From Lachnospira multipara ATCC 19207 (lineage in GTDB: Bacteria > Bacillota > Clostridia > Lachnospirales > Lachnospiraceae), in NCBI RefSeq assembly GCF_000424105.1, contig NZ_AUJG01000001.1, positions 434,001 to 498,000 of the forward strand: a DNA stretch of 64,000 nt. Reading direction: 5' to 3'. Both the position numbers and the translations under genes were made by a program. This document shows positions 23,937 to 32,844 of this stretch, one piece after another; positions within the stretch are counted from its first letter, which is position 1, and the number at the start of each line of letters is the position of its first letter. Under the pieces are notes generated by a model that was not told the origin of the DNA, did no database searches, and worked only from the letters and a program-made list of their open reading frames with translations.

Positions 23937-24710
23937 TTGAATAAAGAGGACAAATTAGTATTAGGCGGAAGAGAGTTTAACTCTCGATTTATCTTAGGTT
24001 CAGGAAAGTATAACCTTGAGCTTATTAAGGCAGCAGTTGAGAATGCAGGAGCTGAGATTATCACTCTTGCAGTTAGACGTGCAAACACTAAAGATTCAGA
24101 GAATATCATGGATTATGTGCCTGAAAATGTCACATTACTTCCAAATACATCAGGGGCAAGAGATGCGAGTGAAGCTGTTAGAATTGCCCATCTCTCAAGA
24201 GAACTTGGTGGCGGAGATTTTGTAAAGGTAGAGATTATGAAGGATTCTAAGTACCTACTACCTGATAACAACGAAACTATCAAAGCTACTGAGATTCTAG
24301 CTAAGGAAGGTTTTGTAGTACTTCCTTATATGTATCCAGACCTTTATGCTGCAAGAGAATTAGAAAATGTAGGTGCAGCTGCAGTTATGCCACTTGCCTC
24401 ACCAATTGGTTCTAACAGAGGTCTTGCAACAAAGGATTTTATCCAGATTTTAATTGACGAAATTGATTTACCAATCATTGTTGATGCAGGTATTGGTAAG
24501 CCATCAGAAGCCTGTGCAGCCATGGAAATGGGTGCTTCTGCAATTATGTGTAACACAGCTATTGCAACAGCTAAGGATATTCCAATGATGGCAACAGCTT
24601 TTAAAAATGCAATCGAGGCCGGAAGAAGTGCCTATCTTGCAGGACTTGGAAGAGTCTTAACAAGAGGCTCTGAGAGCATGGACCCATTAACAGGATTTTT
24701 AAGAGACTAG
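23937..24710 (+). CDS. thiG: Thiazole synthase
   Basis: Forms the thiazole phosphate ring from deoxyxylulose phosphate, dehydroglycine and ThiS-thiocarboxylate. A 257-residue TIM barrel with [31 protein letters not shown], the phosphate-loop region [13 protein letters not shown] and VDAGIGKPS. The start is TTG at 23937, with AAGGGAGG upstream at normal spacing; no ATG fits. The 64-base gap after thiS contains CGGGTTTAAACCGG, a small palindrome. Confidence 0.95.
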   Translation: MNKEDKLVLGGREFNSRFILGSGKYNLELIKAAVENAGAEIITLAVRRANTKDSENIMDYVPENVTLLPNTSGARDASEAVRIAHLSRELGGGDFVKVEIMKDSKYLLPDNNETIKATEILAKEGFVVLPYMYPDLYAARELENVGAAAVMPLASPIGSNRGLATKDFIQILIDEIDLPIIVDAGIGKPSEACAAMEMGASAIMCNTAIATAKDIPMMATAFKNAIEAGRSAYLAGLGRVLTRGSESMDPLTGFLRD

Positions 24711-24747
24711 ATTACAAACTAGCTTTAATTAAGAAAGAAGGATAAAA

Positions 24748-26082
24748 ATGGAAAATGAATTTTTAGTGGATTCAGATAAGTTATCTGAAGCTGCCCTAAA
24801 AAGAAAGCATGAAATAGAAAATAATAAGTCAGTAAGAATTGATCATATGAAATTCTTACCAAACATGGATCAGCTTGAATCAGACATTCAGGATAAGGTC
24901 TTAGAAAACTTAAAGGATATAGATTGGGATTCTTATACAGATGCAGATGTTTACCGCGCCCTTGCAGCTAAGACTCCAAGTATTGAAGACTTCAAGGCCC
25001 TACTTTCTCCTGCAGCTAAAAAGCATATTGAAAAGATGGCGGCTAGAGCAAAGATAGAGACAGCGAAACATTTTGGCAACACTGTTTATCTCTTCACTCC
25101 GCTCTATATTGCAAATTACTGCGATAACTACTGCGTTTACTGTGGTTTTAACTGTTATAACGACATTAAGCGTAAGAAGATGTCTTTTGAAGAAATACGA
25201 CATGAAATGGAAGTTATCTCTAAGTCAGGTATTGAAGAAATCCTTATTTTAACTGGAGAATCACCTGTTTATAGTGACGTTAAATATATCGGTGAGGCTT
25301 GTAAGCTTGCAAGAAAATATTTCAAAAATGTAGGCCTTGAAATCTACCCTGTTAATGTCAACGATTATAAGTATTTACATGAGTGTGGCGCAGATTACGT
25401 AACAGTTTTTCAGGAGACCTATAATCCAGATAAGTATGAGACCCTACATTTGCTTGGAAATAAAAGAATCTTTCCATATAGATTTCAGGCACAGGAAAGA
25501 GCAATTCTTGGTGGCATGAGAGGTGTGGCTTTCTCAGCCCTCCTAGGTCTAACAAACTTTAGAGAAGATGCCCTTGCCTCAGCCCTTCACCTATATTTCC
25601 TAGCTAGAAAATACCCTCACGTAGAGTATTCACTATCCTGTCCAAGACTTCGTCCTATTGTTAATAACGATAAGATTAACCCTCTTGATGTGCATGAAAC
25701 TGAGCTTTGCCAGATTCTATGTGCCTATAGAATTTTCTTACCATACGTTGGAATTACTGTTTCTTCAAGAGAAGAGAAACACTTCCGCGATGGTATTGCA
25801 AAGATTTGTGCTACAAAGATTTCTGCTGGAGTGTCTACTGGTATTGGAGATCATGAGGAGAAATACGAGGCCTACAAAGAAGAGGAAGAAATGGAAAGCA
25901 AGGCTAGCGATTTTGATAAGAAGGAGAGTATTAAAGCGTTGCAGCAAGAGGCCGTATCAGAGAATGAAGAATGCGGTGATGAGCAGTTTGATATTTCAGA
26001 TAGAAGAAGCTTTGACCAAATGTATGACGATATGGCAGGTGAAGGTTTGCAGCCGGTACTAAACGATTACATTTATGTATAA
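24748..26082 (+). CDS. thiH: 2-iminoacetate synthase with an acidic insertion
   Basis: Radical SAM enzyme that splits tyrosine to give dehydroglycine and p-cresol. The cluster motif is CX3CX2C at Cys125, Cys129 and Cys132 (YCDNYCVYCGF). At 444 residues it is longer than the usual 365-375 or so. The extra length is mostly a stretch of about 37 residues (about 373-409), rich in Glu, Lys and Ser. It splits the normally continuous segment between GVSTGIGDHEEK and GDEQFDISD. The C-terminal GLQPVLNDYIYV is intact. The insertion is likely a surface loop. It overlaps thiE by eight bases. Confidence 0.93.
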   Translation: MENEFLVDSDKLSEAALKRKHEIENNKSVRIDHMKFLPNMDQLESDIQDKVLENLKDIDWDSYTDADVYRALAAKTPSIEDFKALLSPAAKKHIEKMAARAKIETAKHFGNTVYLFTPLYIANYCDNYCVYCGFNCYNDIKRKKMSFEEIRHEMEVISKSGIEEILILTGESPVYSDVKYIGEACKLARKYFKNVGLEIYPVNVNDYKYLHECGADYVTVFQETYNPDKYETLHLLGNKRIFPYRFQAQERAILGGMRGVAFSALLGLTNFREDALASALHLYFLARKYPHVEYSLSCPRLRPIVNNDKINPLDVHETELCQILCAYRIFLPYVGITVSSREEKHFRDGIAKICATKISAGVSTGIGDHEEKYEAYKEEEEMESKASDFDKKESIKALQQEAVSENEECGDEQFDISDRRSFDQMYDDMAGEGLQPVLNDYIYV

Positions 26083-26677
26083 AAGAATTTGTGTAACTAA
26101 TAGACATTTAGTCACAGGAGATTTTTTTGAACAAATAGGACATGTAATAAATATGAAAGATTCTCCTGATATGCTTATCTTAAGAGAAAAGGACTTAACT
26201 AAAGAGGAATATTTAGAACTTGCAAGAAAGGTGAAGAAATTAGTTTTTGATATGGGAAATCCTCAAAACGGGAAAGAATCTTATAATAAAACTATTCTTT
26301 ATCTTCATAATAATATAGAAGCAGCTAAGGTCCTTGGTATTAGAAATATTCATTTATCCTTTGGGGAATTTATGAAAATAAAGGATTTAAGAATTATTCG
26401 TCCCTTTTTTGATAGTATTGGTACTAGCGTGCATTCTCTAGAAGATATTAGGCTTTGTAATGAGGCGGGCTTTGATTATGTCTTTGCAGGTCATATCTTT
26501 GAAACAGATTGTAAGAAGGGACTGAAGGGAAGAGGTCTTGACTTTTTAAGAGAAGTTGTGACTGAGGCTAAGATGCCAGTTTATGCCATTGGTGGAATAA
26601 AGACTTCTAATGAAGAACTTTGTATAGAGGCTGGGGCAGCAGGAGTTTGTAAGATGTCTGCCTATATGACTATATAA
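26075..26677 (+). CDS. thiE: Thiamine phosphate synthase family protein
   Basis: Joins the thiazole and pyrimidine phosphates. A 200-residue TIM barrel with ILREKDLTKEEYLELARKV, SVHSLEDIRLCNEAGFDYVFAGHIFET, GRGLDF and YAIGGIKTSN. The pyrophosphate-binding residues are present, though the family's K-D-R segment is reduced. TenI-like proteins share the fold but normally lack synthase activity, so ThiE versus TenI is not fully settled. The operon context (last gene after thiH, eight-base overlap) favours ThiE. Confidence 0.8.
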   Translation: MYKRICVTNRHLVTGDFFEQIGHVINMKDSPDMLILREKDLTKEEYLELARKVKKLVFDMGNPQNGKESYNKTILYLHNNIEAAKVLGIRNIHLSFGEFMKIKDLRIIRPFFDSIGTSVHSLEDIRLCNEAGFDYVFAGHIFETDCKKGLKGRGLDFLREVVTEAKMPVYAIGGIKTSNEELCIEAGAAGVCKMSAYMTI

Positions 26678-26730
26678 GCCTTAATTGTGGCTAGCTTTAT
26701 AGAAAAACCAGACATATATAAGAAATCAAA

Positions 26731-26764
26731 AAAGCAGGTGTTAGAATTTTCTAGCACCTGCTTT
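26731..26764. terminator. Bidirectional terminator between thiE and ldh-like gene
   Basis: AAAGCAGGTGTTAGA (26731-26745) pairs perfectly with TCTAGCACCTGCTTT (26750-26764). A and T runs on the two sides make it work for both convergent transcripts. Confidence 0.9.
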
Positions 26765-26799
26765 TGGTAAATTTTATTCAAAAATTAGCTTTGTAAATT

Positions 26800-27906
26800 T
26801 TACTCAAAAGGGAATGTGTAAGGCAAGTTATATTTATCTCTAATTTCAATAAATTCCTTCTGAACAGCTTCACCTACCGGAACACCTTTTTCCTTTCGCT
26901 CCTGCCATACAAGCCATTCTTTTTCACCGGCAGTATAGATTCTATCTTGGCCTGGGGCTTTTTGTGAAGCACGAAGTTCCTTTAGAATCTCAGTTGTAAT
27001 CTTTTTAAAGTCTTCAGCACCGCAGAAGAAATCAGGGTTAATAACAATAAAGAAATGGCCAAGATGATATGGGCCTTTATTGCCATTTGCATCAATACCT
27101 GAAAGAGCCTTTAGGAAGTTACCGGAAGCTAGAGCAGCAGATAAAATCTCTACAATTGTAGCGTAGCCATAACCCTTGTAACCTGCAAGTTCTTCTCCGA
27201 TTCCACCAAGTGGGGCAAGGGCAGCTTCTCCCTTAGTTAAGTCCACTAGGATTTCGCTACTATTTGTTTTAGCCTCACCATCTTTACCTATAACCATACC
27301 AGCTGGTGTGTCCTTACCTGATCTAGCATAAAACTCAATCTTACCTCTTTGAGTAATAGAAGTTGCACAGTCTAGAACAAATGGGAATTCCTCATTTGTT
27401 GGCATAGCAAAGGTAAGGGGATTAGTACCTAGCATATTTTCAACACCAAAGGTTGGTGCAATGGAAGGTCTTGCATTAGTACCGGTAATGCCAATCATAT
27501 TTTCTTTAGAAGCCATCATAGCCCAGTAACCAGCGATACCGTAGTGGGTTGAGTTTCTAATAGCACCGGCGGCCATACCGTAAGTTTTAGCCTTTTCTAT
27601 CAGGCTTTTCATCATTTTATAAGAAGCCACCATTCCCATACCATCGTGGGCATCAGCAACTAATGTGGTTGCCGTATCTTTAATAACTTCGTAATTAGTT
27701 ACGGGATTTTGAATGCCTGCATTGATTCTGTCAATGTAAATTGGCTTAAAGCGGTTGCAACCATGACTTTCAATACCTCTGCGGTCACTTTCCATAAGGA
27801 CGTCTGCGCAAATTTTAGCATCATCCTTTGGTACCCCAACTGCCACAAAGGCATCTCTCATGAAGTCGCCAATTAAATCCCAAGGAACATAAGGTCTTGT
27901 CTCCAT
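26800..27906 (-). CDS. Ldh-family (malate/L-lactate dehydrogenase type 2) oxidoreductase
   Basis: A 368-residue NAD(P)-dependent oxidoreductase of the LDH2/MDH2 family, unrelated to classical lactate dehydrogenase. The catalytic His lies in DRRGIESHGCNR near residue 49. Also visible are NSTHYGIAGYWAMMA, ITGTNARPSIAPTFG and the C-terminal GYKGYGYATIVEILSAAL. Family substrates include malate, lactate, ureidoglycolate and 2,3-diketogulonate; which one applies cannot be decided. AGGAGG precedes the ATG. It is transcribed alone, away from the SGNH gene. Confidence 0.88.
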   Translation of the reverse strand: METRPYVPWDLIGDFMRDAFVAVGVPKDDAKICADVLMESDRRGIESHGCNRFKPIYIDRINAGIQNPVTNYEVIKDTATTLVADAHDGMGMVASYKMMKSLIEKAKTYGMAAGAIRNSTHYGIAGYWAMMASKENMIGITGTNARPSIAPTFGVENMLGTNPLTFAMPTNEEFPFVLDCATSITQRGKIEFYARSGKDTPAGMVIGKDGEAKTNSSEILVDLTKGEAALAPLGGIGEELAGYKGYGYATIVEILSAALASGNFLKALSGIDANGNKGPYHLGHFFIVINPDFFCGAEDFKKITTEILKELRASQKAPGQDRIYTAGEKEWLVWQERKEKGVPVGEAVQKEFIEIRDKYNLPYTFPFE

Positions 27907-27996
27907 ATAAAAATCCTCCTCTATATATTTTAAATTTTAATTGTGAATTTAAGTTACTTTAAGTATAGCACAAAATCTGTAATTTAGATAATAAAC

Positions 27997-28024
27997 TTGT
28001 TATTTTGCCAAGATTGTTTATAAT
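27997..28024 (+). promoter_or_regulatory. Promoter of the SGNH hydrolase gene
   Basis: TTGTTA (27997-28002), a 16-bp spacer and TATAAT (28019-28024), about 23 bases before the ATG. Confidence 0.6.
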
Positions 28025-28046
28025 GAAGGTAGAAAAGAGGTAGCTT

Positions 28047-29276
28047 ATGTTAAAGAAATTAAAAGTGGTTTTTAGCATAGTCATGGTTGCAGTAGCGATT
28101 TTATCTATTGCAGCTTATGGCCTTATTAAACGAGCAAAGAATAATGACAATGACATAGAGAATGTATACGGCGCCGACGAAGAGGAAACTACAAGTATTG
28201 ATTGGTCTTCAATTATTGAAAATGAATCTGAGACCGAGAGAGCTGTTAATCCTGATTTAACGGTCTATGACGGTTTGCTACGTGCAATAACTTTTTGGGG
28301 AGACTCAATGACGGAAGGTATCGGTGATGAGATTGGTGGAGTTGTAGAACTTGATGGTAATTACTATGACGTTACTGGTCTTGCATCTTCTGATACCGTG
28401 GGCTATTTAACTGGTCTTAAGGTGAATAACCTAGGTAGAATTGGTGAGACTTCCTATGAAATTGCCCTAAGAGAGGGCGGAATTTCCATGTATCTTGATA
28501 GAGACGTTATTGTAGGAGATGAACCTGTTAGAGTAAATATCGTTACAGAAGATGGTGGCCTAGTTTATATGAATGACTACAATGGCTATGGCTGTTCAAG
28601 TTATATGCATGAAAGTGATATCGTCTATATTGAAGGCCTAAGATTTAAGGTTTTATTAGACGATGTGGGTAACATTTATCTAGAGAAGTTTTATAGTCTA
28701 GATGATAGTTTTGCTTATCTTTATGCTTATGGAGATGAGATAAGTGCTAGCGTTTTAAGAGATTCAATACCTGTGAGCCTTGAGAAGGGTAGTGTTGTAA
28801 AAACTGCCGCAGCCGTAGAAACAGCTGGAGATATTTTAGTTATAGAGGTCGGAAGTAACGGCGGCTGGGAAGATTATGATGATTTAATAGCCCAGATAGA
28901 TTCTATGATTGTTGCAAATAACTGTGATTACTACATTATTGTAGGGGACACTGATGACCCAGGGGATAGTATTGCTGAATGGTGGGAAACAGATGTGGAT
29001 GCCCAGGGTAATCCAAGAGGACTTATGACTACAGAATGGGAGAATGCATTATCAAAAGCCTATGGGGATCACTTCCTTAATACAAGACTTTATTTAATTG
29101 AAAATGGCCTTAGCGATTGCGGTTTGGAAGAGACGGAAGAAGATTGCGAAGGCTATGAGTATGGAAAAATCTCAAGTCAGCTAAGATATGACTGGACACA
29201 TTTTAATGCCTATGGCTATTATAGTCAGGCTCTAGCTATTTATAAAAAGGGCGTGGAGCTAGGATATTGGGATTAA
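28047..29276 (+). CDS. Membrane-anchored SGNH/GDSL-type hydrolase
   Basis: 409 residues. One N-terminal membrane segment (about 7-26) preceded by Lys places the rest outside the cell; there is no lipobox Cys. The catalytic blocks of the SGNH fold are present: Ser in FWGDSMTEG (block I), Gly in NNLGRIGETS (block II), Asn in IEVGSNGGW (block III), and Asp/His in DWTHFNAYGY (block V). A beta-rich insertion of about 130 residues lies between blocks II and III. Such enzymes deacylate cell-wall polysaccharides or lipids; the substrate is unknown. The gene is flanked by its own promoter and by an 8-bp hairpin (29279-29298). Confidence 0.75.
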   Translation: MLKKLKVVFSIVMVAVAILSIAAYGLIKRAKNNDNDIENVYGADEEETTSIDWSSIIENESETERAVNPDLTVYDGLLRAITFWGDSMTEGIGDEIGGVVELDGNYYDVTGLASSDTVGYLTGLKVNNLGRIGETSYEIALREGGISMYLDRDVIVGDEPVRVNIVTEDGGLVYMNDYNGYGCSSYMHESDIVYIEGLRFKVLLDDVGNIYLEKFYSLDDSFAYLYAYGDEISASVLRDSIPVSLEKGSVVKTAAAVETAGDILVIEVGSNGGWEDYDDLIAQIDSMIVANNCDYYIIVGDTDDPGDSIAEWWETDVDAQGNPRGLMTTEWENALSKAYGDHFLNTRLYLIENGLSDCGLEETEEDCEGYEYGKISSQLRYDWTHFNAYGYYSQALAIYKKGVELGYWD

Positions 29277-29354
29277 GGCTAGTAACTAGCTTACTAGCTA
29301 ATATTTAGGCTTGATTTTTTACTTATGGCATATTATTATTAGAAAGTACATATT

Positions 29355-29383
29355 TTGAACAAGTTTTTAGAATATGTTAATTC
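29355..29383 (+). promoter_or_regulatory. Candidate promoter of the valS leader
   Basis: TTGAAC (29355-29360), a 17-bp spacer and TAATTC (29378-29383). The -10 is weak, but the position fits a start just before stem I of the T-box. Confidence 0.4.
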
Positions 29384-29394
29384 AATATTTATGC

Positions 29395-29669
29395 TATAAG
29401 AAAGAGGAGTAAGCTAACTAGTAGCCAACAGAGAGAAATATCCATATTGGCTGGAAGATATTTTTGGTAAAGATTAGTGGAAGGTAGCTTTCTTGCAGTA
29501 AGACCGAGAACCTTTTAGGCTATTTTGATTAAGAGATTCATTTTCAAAAGCAGACTAGATGACTTAAGTCTTACCGGGAATTCCCGTTACAGAATTTAAT
29601 GAGTATAATCAAAGGTGGTACCGCGTTTAATACGCCCTTTGCGAGCAAATGCCCGCAGAGGGCGTTTTC
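29395..29669 (+). promoter_or_regulatory. Val-specific T-box leader of valS
   Basis: Stem I starts near GAAAGAGGAGTAAGC (29400-29414). The specifier side reads GGAAGGTAGC, placing GTA (Val) at 29484-29486. The T-box AAAGGTGGTACCGCG is at 29611-29625. The terminator pairs ACGCCCTTTGCG (29632-29643) with CGCAGAGGGCGT (29654-29665), then TTTT. An uncharged tRNA-Val would stabilise the antiterminator and raise valS expression. Confidence 0.92.
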
Positions 29670-29699
29670 TTATTATTTATTATTTTGAAGGAGTAAGAT

Positions 29700-32342
29700 A
29701 TGAGTAAAGAATTAGCAAAGACTTATAACCCTGCTGATATTGAAGATAGAACATATCAGAAGTGGTTAGATAAGAAGTATTTCCATGCAGAAGTTGATAG
29801 GAGTAAGAAACCATTTACAATTGTAATGCCACCTCCAAATATTACAGGTAAGTTACATATGGGTCATGCCCTTGATAACACAATGCAGGACATTTTAATT
29901 AGATTTAAGAGAATGCAGGGCTTTGAAGCTTTATGGGTGCCTGGTACTGATCATGCTTCAATTTCAACAGAAGTTAAGGTTACTAATGCCTTAAAGGATG
30001 AGGGTATTGATAAGCACGAGCTTGGTAGAGAAGGTTTCCTTAAAAGAACTTGGGAATGGAAGAAGGAATACGGAGGAACAATTACAAGCCAGTTAAAGAA
30101 AATTGGTTCTTCATGTGATTGGGACAGAGAAAGATTCACAATGGATGAGGGCTGTTCTAATGCCGTTCAGGAAGTTTTCATTAAGTTATATGAGAAAGGT
30201 CTTATTTACAAGGGTTCAAGAATCATTAACTGGTGTCCAGTATGTAATACATCTATTTCTGATGCTGAAGTTGAGCATGAGGAGCAGGCAGGACATTTCT
30301 GGCACATTAACTACCCAGTAGTTGGTGAAGACAGATGCGTTGAAATCGCAACAACAAGACCTGAAACATTACTTGGTGATAGCGCACTTGCAGTAAATCC
30401 TAAGGATGAGAGATATACAGACCTTGTTGGTAAGGAAGTTAAGCTTCCACTTACAGATAGAACAATTCCTATTATTGCTGATGAATACGTTGATATGGAA
30501 TTTGGTACTGGTGTTGTTAAGATTACTCCAGCTCATGACCCTAACGATTTTGAAGTTGGTAAAAGACACAATTTATCAGAAATCAACATCCTTAATGATG
30601 ATGCTACAATCAAGGTTGAAGGCAAATATAAGGGTATGGATAGATACGAAGCTAGAAAGGCTATGGTTGCTGATTTAGAGGCAGAAGGTCTTTTAGTTAG
30701 AGTTGAAGACCACGTTCATAATGTTGGTACACATGATAGATGTAAGACAACTGTTGAGCCTATGATTAAGCAGCAGTGGTTCGTTAAGATGGAAGATCTT
30801 ATTAAGCCAGCAGTAGAAGGCGTTAAGAATGGTGACATTCAGTTAATTCCAGCTTCTATGGATAAGACTTTCTACAACTGGACAGATAATATTAAGGACT
30901 GGTGTATTTCAAGACAGTTATGGTGGGGTCATAGAATTCCAGCATATTACTGTGATGAGTGCGGTGAAATGGTAGTTTCAAAGGATGAGGTTTGTACTTG
31001 TCCTAAGTGTGGTGGTCACATGACTCAGGATCCTGATACACTTGATACTTGGTTCTCATCAGCTCTTTGGCCATTCTCAACACTTGGTTGGCCAGAAAAG
31101 ACAGAAGAACTTGATTATTTCTACCCTACTAACGTATTAGTTACAGGTTACGATATTATCTTCTTCTGGGTAATCAGAATGATTTTCTCAGGTTATGAGC
31201 AGATGGGTAAGAAGCCATTTGATAAGGTATTATTCCACGGTCTTGTTCGTGATTCACAGGGTCGTAAGATGAGTAAGTCACTTGGTAACGGTGTTGATCC
31301 ACTTGAAGTTATTGAAAAGTACGGTGCTGATGCTCTTCGTTACACACTTATTACAGGTAATGCTCCTGGTAATGATATGCGTTACTACGATGAGAGAGTT
31401 GAAGCTTCTAGAAACTTTGCTAATAAGGTTTGGAACGCATCAAGATTTATCATGATGAATGATCCAGATAATAAGGTTAAGGCAACAGATGAAATTCCAG
31501 CTAACTTAACATCAGCTGATAAGTGGATTTTATCTAAGCTTAACAACTTAGTAACAGAAGTTACAGACAACTTAGAGAAGTATGAAATGGGTATTGCTGT
31601 AGATAAGATTAACAACTTCTTATGGGAAGAGTTCTGTGACTGGTATATTGAAATGGTTAAGCCAAGACTTTATAACGACGAAGATACAACAAAGGTTGCA
31701 GCTATTTGGACTTTAAAGAAGGTATTAATTGATGCCTTAAAGTTACTTCACCCATATATGCCATTTATTACAGAGGAAATCTTCTGCAATATTCAGGATG
31801 AAGAAGAGTCTATTATGATTAGTAGCTGGCCTGTATATGATGAGAAGTTTAACTTCGCTGATGAAGAGAAGGCTATTGAGGCTATTAAGGTTGCAGTTAG
31901 AAATATCCGTAACTTAAGAGCTGAGATGAATGTAGCTCCAAGTAGAAAGGCAGCAGTTTATGTTGTATCTGAGGATGCTTGGGTTAGAGATACATTTGCA
32001 AATGCTAACGCTTTCTTTGCAACTCTTGCTTACGCTTCAGAAGTACATATTCAGGAAGATAAGACAGGAATCTCTGAAGATGCTGTTTCAACAGTTATTC
32101 CAGATGCAGTAATCTACATTCCATTTGCTGAATTAGTAGATATTGATAAGGAAATCGAGAGATTATCTAAGGAAGAGAAGAAGCTTAACGGCGAAATCGC
32201 TCGTTGTAACGGTATGTTAAATAATGAGAAGTTCGTATCTAAGGCTCCAGAAAGCAAGATCAACGAAGAGAAGGAAAAGCTTGCTAAGTATAGTGCTATG
32301 CTTGAGCAGGTTAAGGAGAGATTAGCTTCGCTTCAGAAGTAA
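29700..32342 (+). CDS. valS: Valyl-tRNA synthetase
   Basis: Charges tRNA-Val. 880 residues, a normal bacterial length. Class I motifs: [15 protein letters not shown] (HIGH) near residue 46 and [11 protein letters not shown] (KMSKS) near 523. The editing domain sits between ([23 protein letters not shown]). Two zinc-ribbon-like Cys clusters appear, [12 protein letters not shown] and [22 protein letters not shown]. The C-terminal coiled coil (about 810-880, [17 protein letters not shown]) is typical of ValRS. Control is by the upstream T-box. Confidence 0.98.
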   Translation: MSKELAKTYNPADIEDRTYQKWLDKKYFHAEVDRSKKPFTIVMPPPNITGKLHMGHALDNTMQDILIRFKRMQGFEALWVPGTDHASISTEVKVTNALKDEGIDKHELGREGFLKRTWEWKKEYGGTITSQLKKIGSSCDWDRERFTMDEGCSNAVQEVFIKLYEKGLIYKGSRIINWCPVCNTSISDAEVEHEEQAGHFWHINYPVVGEDRCVEIATTRPETLLGDSALAVNPKDERYTDLVGKEVKLPLTDRTIPIIADEYVDMEFGTGVVKITPAHDPNDFEVGKRHNLSEINILNDDATIKVEGKYKGMDRYEARKAMVADLEAEGLLVRVEDHVHNVGTHDRCKTTVEPMIKQQWFVKMEDLIKPAVEGVKNGDIQLIPASMDKTFYNWTDNIKDWCISRQLWWGHRIPAYYCDECGEMVVSKDEVCTCPKCGGHMTQDPDTLDTWFSSALWPFSTLGWPEKTEELDYFYPTNVLVTGYDIIFFWVIRMIFSGYEQMGKKPFDKVLFHGLVRDSQGRKMSKSLGNGVDPLEVIEKYGADALRYTLITGNAPGNDMRYYDERVEASRNFANKVWNASRFIMMNDPDNKVKATDEIPANLTSADKWILSKLNNLVTEVTDNLEKYEMGIAVDKINNFLWEEFCDWYIEMVKPRLYNDEDTTKVAAIWTLKKVLIDALKLLHPYMPFITEEIFCNIQDEEESIMISSWPVYDEKFNFADEEKAIEAIKVAVRNIRNLRAEMNVAPSRKAAVYVVSEDAWVRDTFANANAFFATLAYASEVHIQEDKTGISEDAVSTVIPDAVIYIPFAELVDIDKEIERLSKEEKKLNGEIARCNGMLNNEKFVSKAPESKINEEKEKLAKYSAMLEQVKERLASLQK

Positions 32343-32429
32343 ATTTTTTCTAAAAATATTTGTAAAATATAATATTAGACTAGATAATATGCCTGATTTA
32401 GCTTATTATTTAGTTAAGTATAGTGATTG

Positions 32430-32453
32430 GCCACCTCGAATTTTCGGGGTGGC
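32430..32453 (+). promoter_or_regulatory. Hairpin before the PAS-protein gene
   Basis: GCCACCTCGA (32430-32439) pairs with TTCGGGGTGGC (about 32443-32453) with one G-U pair. It has no T tract, so it is more likely an mRNA 5' structure or a weak terminator for valS. It ends about 10 bases before the ribosome site of the next gene. Confidence 0.45.
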
Positions 32454-32475
32454 TATATAGAAAGGTAGGATTTTT

Positions 32476-32832
32476 ATGGCAGATTCAATGATAGCAGTAC
32501 CTTACGTATGTTTCTCAATTCTTATGAGAAGCGGTAGAATTCTTGATATCGATGAGAGATTTACAGAAGTTTTAGGTTACACAGAGGAAGATATTAAGGA
32601 CGGAAAGATTAGTTTTAAGAACTTAGTACCTGATGTAGAATATGAGTCTTTAATTCAGGAATTTAGAGAACAGTTTATTGAAAAGAGATATGTTTGTTAT
32701 CAGCATGAGTTAGTTTCAAAGGACAATCATATAACAAAGGTTGTATCTTTCTACAGACTTGAGAACAAATTACTTGACGGACATAGAGTTTTAAGAGTTT
32801 CTTGTGCAATGCCTGAAAATCTTAGTGAATAA
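32476..32832 (+). CDS. Stand-alone PAS-domain protein
   Basis: 118 residues made of a single PAS-like domain. The features are RSGRILDIDERFTEVLGYTEEDIKDG, FKNLVPDVEYESLIQEFREQF and the beta strands YVCYQHELVSKDNHITKVVSFYRLEN. No output domain (kinase, GGDEF, HTH) is attached, and no cofactor-binding residue stands out. It lies 12 bases before nadE and is likely co-transcribed with it. It may sense a ligand or redox state and act by protein contact; this is only a suggestion. Confidence 0.7.
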   Translation: MADSMIAVPYVCFSILMRSGRILDIDERFTEVLGYTEEDIKDGKISFKNLVPDVEYESLIQEFREQFIEKRYVCYQHELVSKDNHITKVVSFYRLENKLLDGHRVLRVSCAMPENLSE

Positions 32833-32844
32833 GGAGTTTCTTTA

